A DNA stretch of 64,000 bases from Pseudonocardia ammonioxydans (GTDB lineage: Bacteria; Actinomycetota; Actinomycetes; Mycobacteriales; Pseudonocardiaceae), in contig NZ_FOUY01000008.1 in assembly GCF_900115005.1 (NCBI RefSeq), positions 124,001-188,000 of the forward strand. The letters run 5' to 3'. The translations under genes were made by a program, and so were the position numbers. This document shows, in pieces, positions 17,281 through 24,459 of this stretch. The stretch's first letter is position 1; each line of letters opens with the position of its first letter. Below the pieces are notes generated by a model. That model was not told where the DNA came from. It worked only from the letters and a program-made list of their open reading frames with translations, and searched no databases.

Positions 17281-17642
17281 CTGCCGAGGACGCACCGCTC
17301 GAACACAACCCCATGGGTGGGAACGGCGGGAACTGCGGCGAGGTCCTGGCCGAGGTGTGGCTGTTCCTGGACCAGGAGTGCGACCCGGAACGCAGGCGGT
17401 TCCTGCAGCGTCACATCGACGACTGCGCCCCCTGCCTGGCCGAGTACGGGATCGACGAGAAGCTCAAGGCGCTGCTCGCGCGCAAGTGTGGCGGGGAGGC
17501 CGCGCCGGAGTCGCTGAAGGACCGGCTGCGCACCCAGATCCGCTCGGCGGTGCTGGAGCAGGCCGAGGTGAGGGTCGAGAGCGGTCCCGAGGGGACCAGC
17601 GTCTCGGTGGCCCGGCGGCGCACCGAGTACCGGGAGCGCTGA
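17277..17642 (+). CDS. rsrA: Zinc-binding redox anti-sigma factor RsrA/RshA
   Basis: Holds SigR inactive and releases it when its thiols are oxidised. The 121-aa protein carries the ZAS motif H46-x3-C50-x2-C53 (RHIDDCAPC) and the N-terminal Cys20 (GGNCGEVL) that forms the trigger disulfide. Extra cysteines are C35 and C71. GTG 17277 overlaps the sigR stop, the standard coupling for a sigma/anti-sigma pair. The C-terminal half ([17 protein letters not shown]) is less conserved. A strong hairpin follows the stop. Confidence 0.95.
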   Translation: MTAEDAPLEHNPMGGNGGNCGEVLAEVWLFLDQECDPERRRFLQRHIDDCAPCLAEYGIDEKLKALLARKCGGEAAPESLKDRLRTQIRSAVLEQAEVRVESGPEGTSVSVARRRTEYRER

Positions 17643-17676
17643 CCGGCACGGACGAGCCGTCCCGCGCGGACGATGC

Positions 17677-17711
17677 GAAGGGCGGGCCACCCCGTGGGTG
17701 GCCCGCCCTTC
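17677..17711. terminator. Bidirectional terminator between rsrA and bL37
   Basis: A perfect 15-bp stem (17677-17691 and 17697-17711; arm GAAGGGCGGGCCACC) with a 5-nt loop. It sits between the end of the sigR-rsrA operon and the convergent bL37 gene. Confidence 0.85.
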
Positions 17712-17736
17712 GTCGTGTCCGGGGTGCGATCCCCGA

Positions 17737-17811
17737 TCAGGTGTTCGGCTTCTTGCCGTGGTTCGCGTTGTTCTTGCCGCGGTCGCGACGCTTGCGGGCA
17801 CGCTTCGACAT
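17737..17811 (-). CDS. Small 50S ribosomal protein bL37 (24 aa)
   Basis: A 24-residue, highly basic protein (begins MSKRARKRRDRG, ends NHGKKPNT). It matches the actinobacterial ribosomal protein bL37 that was found in mycobacterial 50S cryo-EM structures (mycobacterial form MAKRGRKKRDRK...ANHGKRPNA, from memory). The ATG at 17811 is preceded by AAGGAGGG at good spacing, one of the best ribosome sites in the window. Automated annotation often misses it because of its size. It lies between rsrA and pdtaS and is transcribed against both. Confidence 0.88.
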   Translation of the reverse strand: MSKRARKRRDRGKNNANHGKKPNT

Positions 17812-17904
17812 GATCGGCCCTCCTTCCTCGACGGGGTCTCGGTTCCGCGGGGGTACCGCGGGAGCCGGTGGGGGTGATTCTCGCATGTGGTGGGATGGGC
17901 GACC

Positions 17905-19431
17905 GTGACCACGCTGAGCGAGCTGCTCGCCGAGCACACGACGATGGACGGCGAGACGGCCGACCATCTCCAGCGGGTGGTGGGTGAATGGCAGTTGCTG
18001 GCCGACATGTCGTTCGCCGACTTCCTGCTGTGGGTGCCGCTGGACGACCTCCAGGCAGCCACCGACGATACGGGCGACGGTGCCTCCCGGGCGGCCACCG
18101 CGCAGTTCCTGTGCGTCGCCCAGGCCCGTCCCACGACCGCACCCACCGCGCACGCGGACGACGTCGTCGGGCGCCGGGCGGCCCCGGTCGAGGTCGGGCA
18201 GCTGCGGCGAGCGGTCCTGGAGGGCCGGATCTGCCGCGACGACGACCCGCGGTGGCACCTGGAGGTCCCGGTCCGGCGCGAGACCATCCCGGTCCGCTAC
18301 CGCGGCCGCATCGTCGCCGTCCTGTCCCGGGACACGAACCTGTCCACCCCCCGGGTGCCGTCCCCGCTGGAGATCGCCTACCTGGGCAGCGCCTCGGACC
18401 TGTGCCAGATGATCGTCGACGGGACGTTCCCGCCGCAGTCCGGCCCGCCCGGCTCGGCGGAGGGCAGCCCGCGGGCCGGTGACGGCCTGGTCCGGCTCGA
18501 CGTGCACGGCAACGTCGCCTACGCCAGCCCGAACGCGCTGTCTGCGTACCACCGCATGGGTCACGCCAGCGACGTGGCCGGGGCCGACCTGGCCGCGGTG
18601 ACCAGGGCCCTGGTGCTCGACCCGTTCGACGCCACCGAGGTCGCCACCCGGATCGCGGACGCGCTCGGCGGCACCCCGTCGACCCGGATGGAGATCCGTG
18701 GCCGGCGGGCGACGATGCTGGTCCGGGCGCTGCCGCTGCGGCCGCGCGGGGACGCGGCCGGCGCGCTGGTCCTGGTCCGCGACGTCACCGACCTGCGCCG
18801 CCGTGACGCGGCGCTGATGTCGAAGGACGCCACCATCCGGGAGATCCATCACCGGGTGAAGAACAACCTGCAGACGGTGGCGGCGCTGCTGCGGCTGCAG
18901 GCCCGTCGCAGCGAGCACCCGGAGGCGGGCCGGGCGCTGGAGGAGTCGGTCCGCCGGGTCACCTCGATCGCCCTGGTCCACGAGGCGCTCGCGTACTCCG
19001 TCGCCGAGGTCGTCGAGCTCGACGAGCTGCTGCCGAAGGTGCTCCCGGCGATCCGGGACGGGGCGACGACCGAGTCCCGGGCCCGGGTGCGGGTCGACGC
19101 CGGGTTCGGTGCACTGCCCGCGGAGAAGGCCACCCCGCTGGTGCTGGTGCTGGCCGAGCTGGTGCACAACGCCCTGGCCCACGCCTATGACCCGGGGGTG
19201 GCCGGGGAGGTCGTCGTCAGCCCGCAGCGTTCCGCCAGCAGGCTGGAGGTCTCGATCGCCGACGACGGGCACGGCATGCCGCCGGACTTCGACTTCGAGA
19301 AGTCCAAGGGGCTGGGTCTGCAGATCGTGCGCACCCTGCTCCGGTCGGAGCTGGAGGCGACGATCGCGGTCTCCGACCGGGAGGGCGGCGGGACGGTCGC
19401 CCTGGTCCGGGTGCCGCTGAGCGGTTCGTGA
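17905..19431 (+). CDS. pdtaS: PdtaS-type sensor histidine kinase
   Basis: A soluble sensor kinase that phosphorylates the ANTAR antiterminator PdtaR. The N-terminal GAF-like domain (TLSELLAEHTTMDGETADHL; VVGEWQLLADMSFADFLLWV) is followed by a PAS domain (GDGLVRLDVHGNVAYASPNALSAYHRMG). Next come the HisKA_2 dimerisation/phosphorylation helix with the conserved His (IREIHHRVKNNLQTVAALLRLQAR) and an HATPase_c domain (ELVHNALAHA, DDGHGMP, GLGLQIVRTLL). Similarity to M. tuberculosis Rv3220c is strong over the whole length. GTG 17905 gives the PdtaS-like start. No pdtaR gene is in the window. Confidence 0.94.
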   Translation: MTTLSELLAEHTTMDGETADHLQRVVGEWQLLADMSFADFLLWVPLDDLQAATDDTGDGASRAATAQFLCVAQARPTTAPTAHADDVVGRRAAPVEVGQLRRAVLEGRICRDDDPRWHLEVPVRRETIPVRYRGRIVAVLSRDTNLSTPRVPSPLEIAYLGSASDLCQMIVDGTFPPQSGPPGSAEGSPRAGDGLVRLDVHGNVAYASPNALSAYHRMGHASDVAGADLAAVTRALVLDPFDATEVATRIADALGGTPSTRMEIRGRRATMLVRALPLRPRGDAAGALVLVRDVTDLRRRDAALMSKDATIREIHHRVKNNLQTVAALLRLQARRSEHPEAGRALEESVRRVTSIALVHEALAYSVAEVVELDELLPKVLPAIRDGATTESRARVRVDAGFGALPAEKATPLVLVLAELVHNALAHAYDPGVAGEVVVSPQRSASRLEVSIADDGHGMPPDFDFEKSKGLGLQIVRTLLRSELEATIAVSDREGGGTVALVRVPLSGS

Positions 19432-19554
19432 TCGAGCACGGAAGGTTCCCGGTGGCGCCCGGCCGTCCCCGGGCGGTCGCCCCGGTGCGGCGGGTGAACA
19501 CAACCGTCACAGCGGGTGACCCGGGGCGTCAGTGGGGCCCCGGAACGGGGGCGA

Positions 19555-19560
19555 TACCCT
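19555..19560 (+). promoter_or_regulatory. -10-like TACCCT upstream of a possible leaderless ORF
   Basis: TACCCT fits TANNNT and ends 6 nt before GTG 19567. It lies in the 317-bp gap between pdtaS (ends 19431) and the convergent whiB1 gene (3' end at 19749). The rest of this gap (19432-19554) shows no gene or hairpin that I can support. Confidence 0.3.
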
Positions 19561-19566
19561 CGTCTC

Positions 19567-19989
19567 GTGACCGTCGATCCCGGTGCCGTGGTCGCGCCGG
19601 CACCGTGGTGGACGAGCCACACCGGGGTGGCAGATCACCTCGAACGCACCTCGGGCCCGTGGCCGGTGGCGTCCGGCTACGGGCCCGAGGTGGGGGAGCT
19701 GCTCGTGCAGCGGCTCGTACTACCGCGTCAGGTACGCGGGGGCAGTACTCAGGCGGTGCGAGCGCGCGGACGGCTGCCGCGCCGCTTCAGGGCACGCCGC
19801 TCGTCCTCGCTCATGCCGCCCCAGACACCCGCGTCCTGGCCGGACTCGAGCGCCCACTGCAGGCAGGACTCGGTGACGGGGCAGCGCCGGCAGACGCTCT
19901 TGGCCTCGGCGATCTGCATCAGGGCGGGGCCACTGGTGCCGACCGGGAAGAACAGCTCCGGGTCCTCGTCGCGGCAGATCGCGTCGTGA
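19567..19989 (+). CDS. Possible hypothetical protein, 3' two-thirds antisense to whiB1
   Basis: A 140-codon frame starting GTG 19567 behind a -10-like TACCCT. The first 55 or so codons (VTVDPGAVVAPAPWW..., LLVQRLVLP) have the strong G/C third-base bias of real genes here. From about 19740 onward that bias fades, and the frame simply reads the opposite strand of whiB1. It may be a short real protein whose end was lost, a decayed gene, or chance. I do not recognise the family. Confidence 0.22.
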   Translation: MTVDPGAVVAPAPWWTSHTGVADHLERTSGPWPVASGYGPEVGELLVQRLVLPRQVRGGSTQAVRARGRLPRRFRARRSSSLMPPQTPASWPDSSAHCRQDSVTGQRRQTLLASAICIRAGPLVPTGKNSSGSSSRQIAS

Positions 19990-20000
19990 CGCCAGTCCAT
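19749..20000 (-). CDS. whiB1: WhiB-family iron-sulfur transcription factor, WhiB1-like
   Basis: An 83-aa [4Fe-4S], NO-sensitive regulator that binds region 4 of the principal sigma factor. The four cluster cysteines are C9, C37, C40 and C46 (VCRRCPVTESC). The WhiB turn is DAGVWGGMSEDERR and the basic tail is RRALKRRGSRPRART. The start MDWRHDAICRDEDPELFFPVG is WhiB1-like. GAGGAG precedes the ATG. As in mycobacteria, it sits between pdtaS and a DAGK-like gene. The long upstream region holds a CRP-like site, in line with known CRP control of mycobacterial whiB1. Confidence 0.94.
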   Translation of the reverse strand: MDWRHDAICRDEDPELFFPVGTSGPALMQIAEAKSVCRRCPVTESCLQWALESGQDAGVWGGMSEDERRALKRRGSRPRARTA

Positions 20001-20464
20001 GATTACTTACTCCTCTGGTGCGCGATCGGGGTCGCGCCGATCGTCGTCCTTGTTACGTGCGTGTTTCGCAGCTTGTGAATACTTTCACGAGCCGCGACGG
20101 TCCTCAACGGGAAACTGCTCATCGGCTGCGTGAGTGGCCTCATAGCCGCCCGCGCACGACGGCCCTGTGCCCCGAATCGGGAACTCGGGGCCGGTTCCTC
20201 CGACCAGTGTCCCTGTCCGACGTGGAAACGGCTACCCGCAACCTTGTCGATTCGAACACCCCGCCGGGCCGACGCACGGTCGGCCCGAACCGCCACGAGC
20301 CGCGTTGCCCGTGATCCCTCGCTTGCGTGGTACCCACCTTGGATCACCGGTTTGGGCTGGTGTAAGCCCCAACGGGACCGACGGTCCGCTCACATCGGTG
20401 AATGGCGGGGTTGCTCACTCCAGCGTGTGAGAGTGCCCGCACGGGGCGCGACGAACCGTCCGTC
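20001..20464. other. 464-bp intergenic region: whiB1 regulatory region
   Basis: No credible gene. It carries the whiB1 5' region (transcribed leftward) with a CRP-like palindrome at 20074-20089. On the minus strand a TTCACA, about 18 bp and TAACAA could be a -35/-10 pair, the TTCACA overlapping the CRP-like site. The right part (20100-20464) lies behind the 3' end of the DAGK-like gene. It contains only a weak, bulged hairpin near 20352-20372. Confidence 0.5.
20074..20089. promoter_or_regulatory. CRP-like binding site upstream of whiB1
   Basis: TGTGA-ATACTT-TCACG differs from the perfect CRP/Rv3676 palindrome TGTGA-N6-TCACA at one base. It is about 74 bp upstream of the whiB1 ATG. Mycobacterial whiB1 is a known CRP target, so the position supports function. 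Confidence 0.68.
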
Positions 20465-21415
20465 TCACACGACGACCCGTAACGCCCCCGGCACGCTCAG
20501 GAATTCCACCTCGGTCCGCATGCCGAGGTGGTCCCCGTCCAGCTGCAGGGCGAGCGGCTGCTCCGAGGAGAGCCGGACCCGCCCGACCGCGTCGTGCCGG
20601 ACGATGTGGCGCCCGTGCGGGTCGCCGTCGGCGGACAGGATCTGGCGCAGCGTCGAGGCGATCGTACGAGGCCCGAGTCCGGTCAGTGCGAACAGCCCCA
20701 GCCCGCCGCCGAACGACGAGTGCGGATTGGTCCGCACGGCGCGCCCCGAGAGGTAGGTCCACGGGTCGGTGTTCGAGACGAACGCCAGCCGGACCCCGTC
20801 GAGCGGTGCGGCGTCCGGGAGCTCCACGGTCATCGACGGCGGGCGGCGGAGCTGGGCGAGGTACTGCGCGATCGCGGTCATCGCGTAGCGGCCGGGACTG
20901 GCCTCGTAGCCCTGCGCCCTGGCCCGCTCGACGGCGGCGACCACCTCGGCGTCCCACCCCATGCCGGCGTTGAAGGTGAACCAGCGGTCGTCGGCGTGGC
21001 CCAGGCCGACCAGCCGCCTGCGCCGCCGGGCCAGGGCGTCGAGCACTTGGCCGGTCGCGTCGACCGGGTCACGCGGCATGTCCAGGGCGCGGGCGAACAC
21101 GTTCGCCGAGCCGCCCGGGACGACGGCGAGCATCGCGGTGGCGTCCGGATCCGGGCGGGGCGCGCCGGTGCCGGTGCCGGTCTGGGCGGCCAGCAGGCCG
21201 TTGACGACCTCGTTCACCGTGCCGTCGCCGCCGAGCGCGACCACCAGCTCGACACCGGTGGTGACGGCCGCGGCGGTCGCCTCCGCGGCGTGACCCCGGT
21301 ACCGGGTCTGGACCACCTCGAGCTTGAGCTCGCTGGCGAGTGCCTTCGTCAGGACATCCCGTCCGGCGGCGGTGGTGGACGTGGCCTGGGGGTTGACCAC
21401 GAGCAGCGCGCGCAC
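20465..21415 (-). CDS. Diacylglycerol kinase-like / YegS-type lipid kinase (Rv3218-like)
   Basis: A 316-aa DAGK-catalytic-domain protein that probably phosphorylates diacylglycerol or another lipid alcohol. It starts VRALLVVNPQATST (nucleotide-binding NP motif) and has VELVVALGGDGTVNEVVNGL (GGDGT signature), VVPGGSANVFARAL (GGS/N substrate loop), and the C-terminal LQLDGDHLG motif with the conserved Asp. GTG 21415 is the only start that gives the normal N-terminus. The frame runs on to 24850 opposite other genes and is spurious there. It diverges from the small membrane protein gene, starts 43 bp apart. Confidence 0.9.
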   Translation of the reverse strand: MRALLVVNPQATSTTAAGRDVLTKALASELKLEVVQTRYRGHAAEATAAAVTTGVELVVALGGDGTVNEVVNGLLAAQTGTGTGAPRPDPDATAMLAVVPGGSANVFARALDMPRDPVDATGQVLDALARRRRRLVGLGHADDRWFTFNAGMGWDAEVVAAVERARAQGYEASPGRYAMTAIAQYLAQLRRPPSMTVELPDAAPLDGVRLAFVSNTDPWTYLSGRAVRTNPHSSFGGGLGLFALTGLGPRTIASTLRQILSADGDPHGRHIVRHDAVGRVRLSSEQPLALQLDGDHLGMRTEVEFLSVPGALRVVV

Positions 21416-21444
21416 GGGCCGACTGTAACGAGCGGCCCGGCCTC

Positions 21445-21450
21445 TATCCT
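21445..21450 (+). promoter_or_regulatory. -10-like TATCCT of a leaderless membrane-protein gene
   Basis: TATCCT (TANNNT) ends 7 nt before GTG 21458, with no Shine-Dalgarno between. It sits in the 42-bp divergent gap with the DAGK-like gene. Confidence 0.45.
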
Positions 21451-21457
21451 CGACCCC

Positions 21458-21883
21458 GTGGCCGACGAGCAGGAGAACGGTGCCCCGGCCCGGGCGGCCG
21501 TGCCGGAGAACGTGAAGGTCGCCGGGTGGCTGGTGGCGGCACAGGGCCTGGTGGGTGCCGTCGTGGCGGTCGTGCTGGGGGTGCGGGCGCTCGGTGCGGA
21601 CGGGGCCCGGGTCTACTACGGCCTGGCCGAGGCCGGGATCTTCCTGCTGATGGCGGGGGCCGTCGCCGGGATCGGGTACGGCCTGGTCCGTGGAGTGCAC
21701 GGCTGCCGGAGTCCGGCCATCGTCATCCAGCTGCTGCTGTTCCCGGTCATCTACTACGTGCTCGGGCCGAGCAGGCAGCTGCTCTGGGGCATCGTGTGCG
21801 GGCTCTACGTGCTCTTCACGTTCCTGATGCTGATCAGTGAGCAGTCGCGCCGCTGGTCGATGGGGGACGAGTACCCGGACTGA
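21458..21883 (+). CDS. Small four-helix membrane protein (Rv3217c-like position)
   Basis: A 141-aa integral membrane protein. After a short charged N-terminus (VADEQENGAPARAAVPENVKV) four hydrophobic segments follow: AGWLVAAQGLVGAVVAVVLG, AGIFLLMAGAVAGIGYGLV, IVIQLLLFPVIYYVLG and LLWGIVCGLYVLFTFLML. It ends in a charged cytoplasmic tail. No enzymatic motif is present. It occupies the place of the conserved membrane protein next to Rv3218 in mycobacteria. Leaderless GTG start. Function unknown. Confidence 0.8.
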   Translation: MADEQENGAPARAAVPENVKVAGWLVAAQGLVGAVVAVVLGVRALGADGARVYYGLAEAGIFLLMAGAVAGIGYGLVRGVHGCRSPAIVIQLLLFPVIYYVLGPSRQLLWGIVCGLYVLFTFLMLISEQSRRWSMGDEYPD

Positions 21884-22052
21884 CCACCCGGCTCGGCCCG
21901 CTTCGTGCTCGTTCTCGCCGGTGGAGTGCCGGCGCTCAGGGCTGCTGCCTCCCGTCGTCCCTAGCCGGCCGTAGACGGCCACAACGGCCCCGACCTGCCG
22001 CCGAACGGGTGATTTCACGCCCGACAGGTGCATTGACGTGTCTCTCGGTTTC

Positions 22053-22068
22053 CCCTGACCGGTCAGGG
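22053..22068. promoter_or_regulatory. Perfect 16-bp palindrome upstream of the HNH gene
   Basis: CCCTGACCGGTCAGGG is a perfect palindrome, 38-53 bp upstream of the HNH ATG and 19 bp upstream of the SOS box. It resembles an operator for a dimeric regulator; the regulator is not identifiable. Confidence 0.5.
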
Positions 22069-22086
22069 CACCGAAACTGTCGGTGG

Positions 22087-22102
22087 TCGAGCGTATGTTC
22101 GA
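22087..22102. promoter_or_regulatory. LexA (SOS) box of the DUF222-HNH gene
   Basis: TCGAGC-GTAT-GTTCGA has one mismatch to the actinobacterial SOS box TCGAAC-N4-GTTCGA. It overlaps the -10-like TATGTT at 22094-22099, which would put the transcript start at the ATG (22106). LexA bound here would block polymerase. Several mycobacterial 13E12 genes are known to be SOS-controlled. Confidence 0.78.
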
Positions 22103-22105
22103 ACC

Positions 22106-24427
22106 ATGCAGCTGGGGCAGGCGATACCGGACGGACTGGCGGCCATGCCGCCCGGCCCCGACCTGGCCGCCGTCCTCGCCGCGATCGACCTGACCCAGGT
22201 GTGCAACGACGACATCGACGAGGTCATGCTCGCCCACCACCGGCAGCTGGCCCACCACCAAGCGCACATGTTCGCGGCGATCTCCGAGGTGGTGCACCGC
22301 CGCCCGTTCGCCGGGAAGATGGAGATCCGCCGCGGTGCGCTGCCCGATCAGTACGGCTCGGATGAGATCCGCTTCGCGCTGGCCTGGAACCGCCGCGCCG
22401 CCGAGTACGAGATGAGCCTCGCCGTCACCCTGGTGTCCGATCTTCCGCAGGTGCAGGCCTTCCTGTGTCAGGGGCGGATCGACCGCACCAAGGCCCGGGT
22501 GTTCGCCCAGCACCTCGCCGACCTGCCCGCAGCGCAGCGCGCCGCGATCTGTGAGGCGGTGCTGCCGCACGCGCCCAAGCTGACCACCGGGCAGATCGGG
22601 GAACGGATCAAACGACTGATCCTCGAACTCGATCCGGCCTACTACGAGCGGCGCTACCGCAAGGCGATCCGGGACCGGCTGGTGGTGGCGTATCTGACCG
22701 AGACCGGCACCGCCGTCATCTCCGCCGAAGGCCTGCCCGCCGAGGAGGCAGCCGCCGCCTGGGAGCGCCTCGACGCCCTGGCCAAGGCCGCGCGGCGGGA
22801 CGGGCATCCGGGCACGATCGACCAGATCCGCGCCGACCTCGTCCTCGGCCTGCTCGACGGGTCCCTGCACGGGTTGGACCGGGCCGGGATCCTGCGCGCG
22901 TTGATGGCCCGCTTCGCCGGCCACGCCGACAACCCCACCACCGGTAGCGAGGTCGACAAGCCGGCAGCCGGCACCCCGGCTGCGGGCCGCCCGGCGTCCG
23001 GCGACCCGGCCTCCGGGAGCACGGTCCCCGGTAGCCCGGCGGCCGGCAGGCCGGCCTCCGGTGGCGCCGACGCCGGTGGAACCGGATTTGCTGGCCCCAC
23101 CGCTGACGCTCCGGGTGCTGGTACTCCCGGGTCCGACGAGCCCGCGCCGGAGGGCCCCGCATCCGGCAGTCCTACGCCCGCCCCTGTACCCGGCGGCCCC
23201 GGAACTGATGGCCCCACACCGAGCAGCGGCTCGGAGGACGGCAACACCACCTCCGACGCACCCGGCGCCTCCGACGCACCCGGCTCGAGCGATCCCGACA
23301 CCGGCCACGGCTCGGGTGCCTCGGGCTCGGGCTCGGGCTCGGACTCGGACTCGGACTCGGACGATCCTGACACCGACGACCAGGGACCAACCGACCCCGG
23401 ACCGCCCGGCTCCGGCCCCGGCCCCGGGGATCCCCGGCCCGACAGCCCGAATGGCGGCGGCGCACCCGCACCCCCCGACGCCGGCCCCGACCCATCTCCG
23501 ACCGTGCCGACACCACGCCGCAGCGACGACCACACCGGACCCCGGAAGAGCACCGGAGTCGGCACCGAGGTCCGCGTCCCGCTCACGACCCTGCTCGGCC
23601 TCGACCAGCGCGCCGGCGAACTCCCCGGCTGGGGACCCATCCCGGCCAGTGCCGCACGACGCCTCGTCGCCCGCCAGCACCGCGCCCAATGGCGCTGGGT
23701 CGTCGTCGACGAGCGCGGCCACCTGCTCGCCGAAGGCATCACCCGACACCGCCCGACACCCCGTGACCGCAGCGGCCCGCGCGGCGGAATCGTCGAACTC
23801 CACATCCCCGCCGGCCAGCTCGTCACCCTGGCCGCGGACGCTGCCGAGCACGGCGGCTGGGCGAAGGTGATCACCGACATCGCCGACCAGTACCGGCAGC
23901 ACACCGAACACGACGACCCCGGCGCCGGACTCGACGACCGTCCCGACGCCCGGTTCCCGCACGCCGCGCTGCGGCGTCACACCGAGGTCCGGGATCGCAC
24001 CTGCCTCGGCCCCGGGTGTCGTACCGCAGCGCGGCGCTGCGACCAGGACCACACCCGCGATCACCACCACGGCGGGCCGACCGTCCGCGGCGGCCTCGGG
24101 CCGCTGTGCCGGCACGACCACACGTTGAAGACCAAGGGCAACTGGTGCCTCGACCAGCCAGAACCCGGTCATTTCATCTGGACCAGCCCGCTCAAACGCC
24201 AGTACCGGGTCGAACCCGAACCGATCCTGCCGCCACCGATCACACCGGTCCCACGAGACCACGACTCTGCCTTCGACAACCCCGCACCTGGGCCCGTCTA
24301 CGCCGACGACGAACAACCCGACCTGCGTCGATCTGAGCGCGGTCCACCGGCCCAGGACGGCACCGCACCCGAGGACACCGACGCGCCGGACGTGACGGCG
24401 CCCGACAACGATCCGCCGCCGTTCTGA
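22106..24427 (+). CDS. DUF222 (13E12 repeat family) HNH endonuclease-like protein
   Basis: 773 aa. The N-terminal 270 aa form the helical DUF222 domain (DIDEVMLAHHRQLAHHQAHMFAAISEV; QGRIDRTKARVF; RYRKAIRDRLV). A linker of about 200 aa (residues 276-478) is made of Pro/Ala/Gly/Ser and Asp/Ser runs and must be disordered. DUF222 resumes (EVRVPLTTLLGLD) and ends in an HNH nuclease: RDRTCLGPGCRTAARRCDQDHTRDHHHGGPT...LCRHDHTLK (C..C, DH, H, N-like sites). Pseudonocardia-type genomes carry many copies. The true biochemical role of the family is unknown; SOS control suggests a DNA-damage link. Leaderless ATG. A weak 5-bp hairpin follows the stop. Confidence 0.9.
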   Translation: MQLGQAIPDGLAAMPPGPDLAAVLAAIDLTQVCNDDIDEVMLAHHRQLAHHQAHMFAAISEVVHRRPFAGKMEIRRGALPDQYGSDEIRFALAWNRRAAEYEMSLAVTLVSDLPQVQAFLCQGRIDRTKARVFAQHLADLPAAQRAAICEAVLPHAPKLTTGQIGERIKRLILELDPAYYERRYRKAIRDRLVVAYLTETGTAVISAEGLPAEEAAAAWERLDALAKAARRDGHPGTIDQIRADLVLGLLDGSLHGLDRAGILRALMARFAGHADNPTTGSEVDKPAAGTPAAGRPASGDPASGSTVPGSPAAGRPASGGADAGGTGFAGPTADAPGAGTPGSDEPAPEGPASGSPTPAPVPGGPGTDGPTPSSGSEDGNTTSDAPGASDAPGSSDPDTGHGSGASGSGSGSDSDSDSDDPDTDDQGPTDPGPPGSGPGPGDPRPDSPNGGGAPAPPDAGPDPSPTVPTPRRSDDHTGPRKSTGVGTEVRVPLTTLLGLDQRAGELPGWGPIPASAARRLVARQHRAQWRWVVVDERGHLLAEGITRHRPTPRDRSGPRGGIVELHIPAGQLVTLAADAAEHGGWAKVITDIADQYRQHTEHDDPGAGLDDRPDARFPHAALRRHTEVRDRTCLGPGCRTAARRCDQDHTRDHHHGGPTVRGGLGPLCRHDHTLKTKGNWCLDQPEPGHFIWTSPLKRQYRVEPEPILPPPITPVPRDHDSAFDNPAPGPVYADDEQPDLRRSERGPPAQDGTAPEDTDAPDVTAPDNDPPPF

Positions 24428-24459
24428 TCCCGGTGGCGGGACGCAGTGTGCGCTTGCGC

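Noticed and set aside
20352..20372. Hairpin TTGGGCT...AGCCCCAA as a terminator for the DAGK-like gene
   Set aside because: The stem has a bulge and only 6-7 pairs; too weak to list as a feature.
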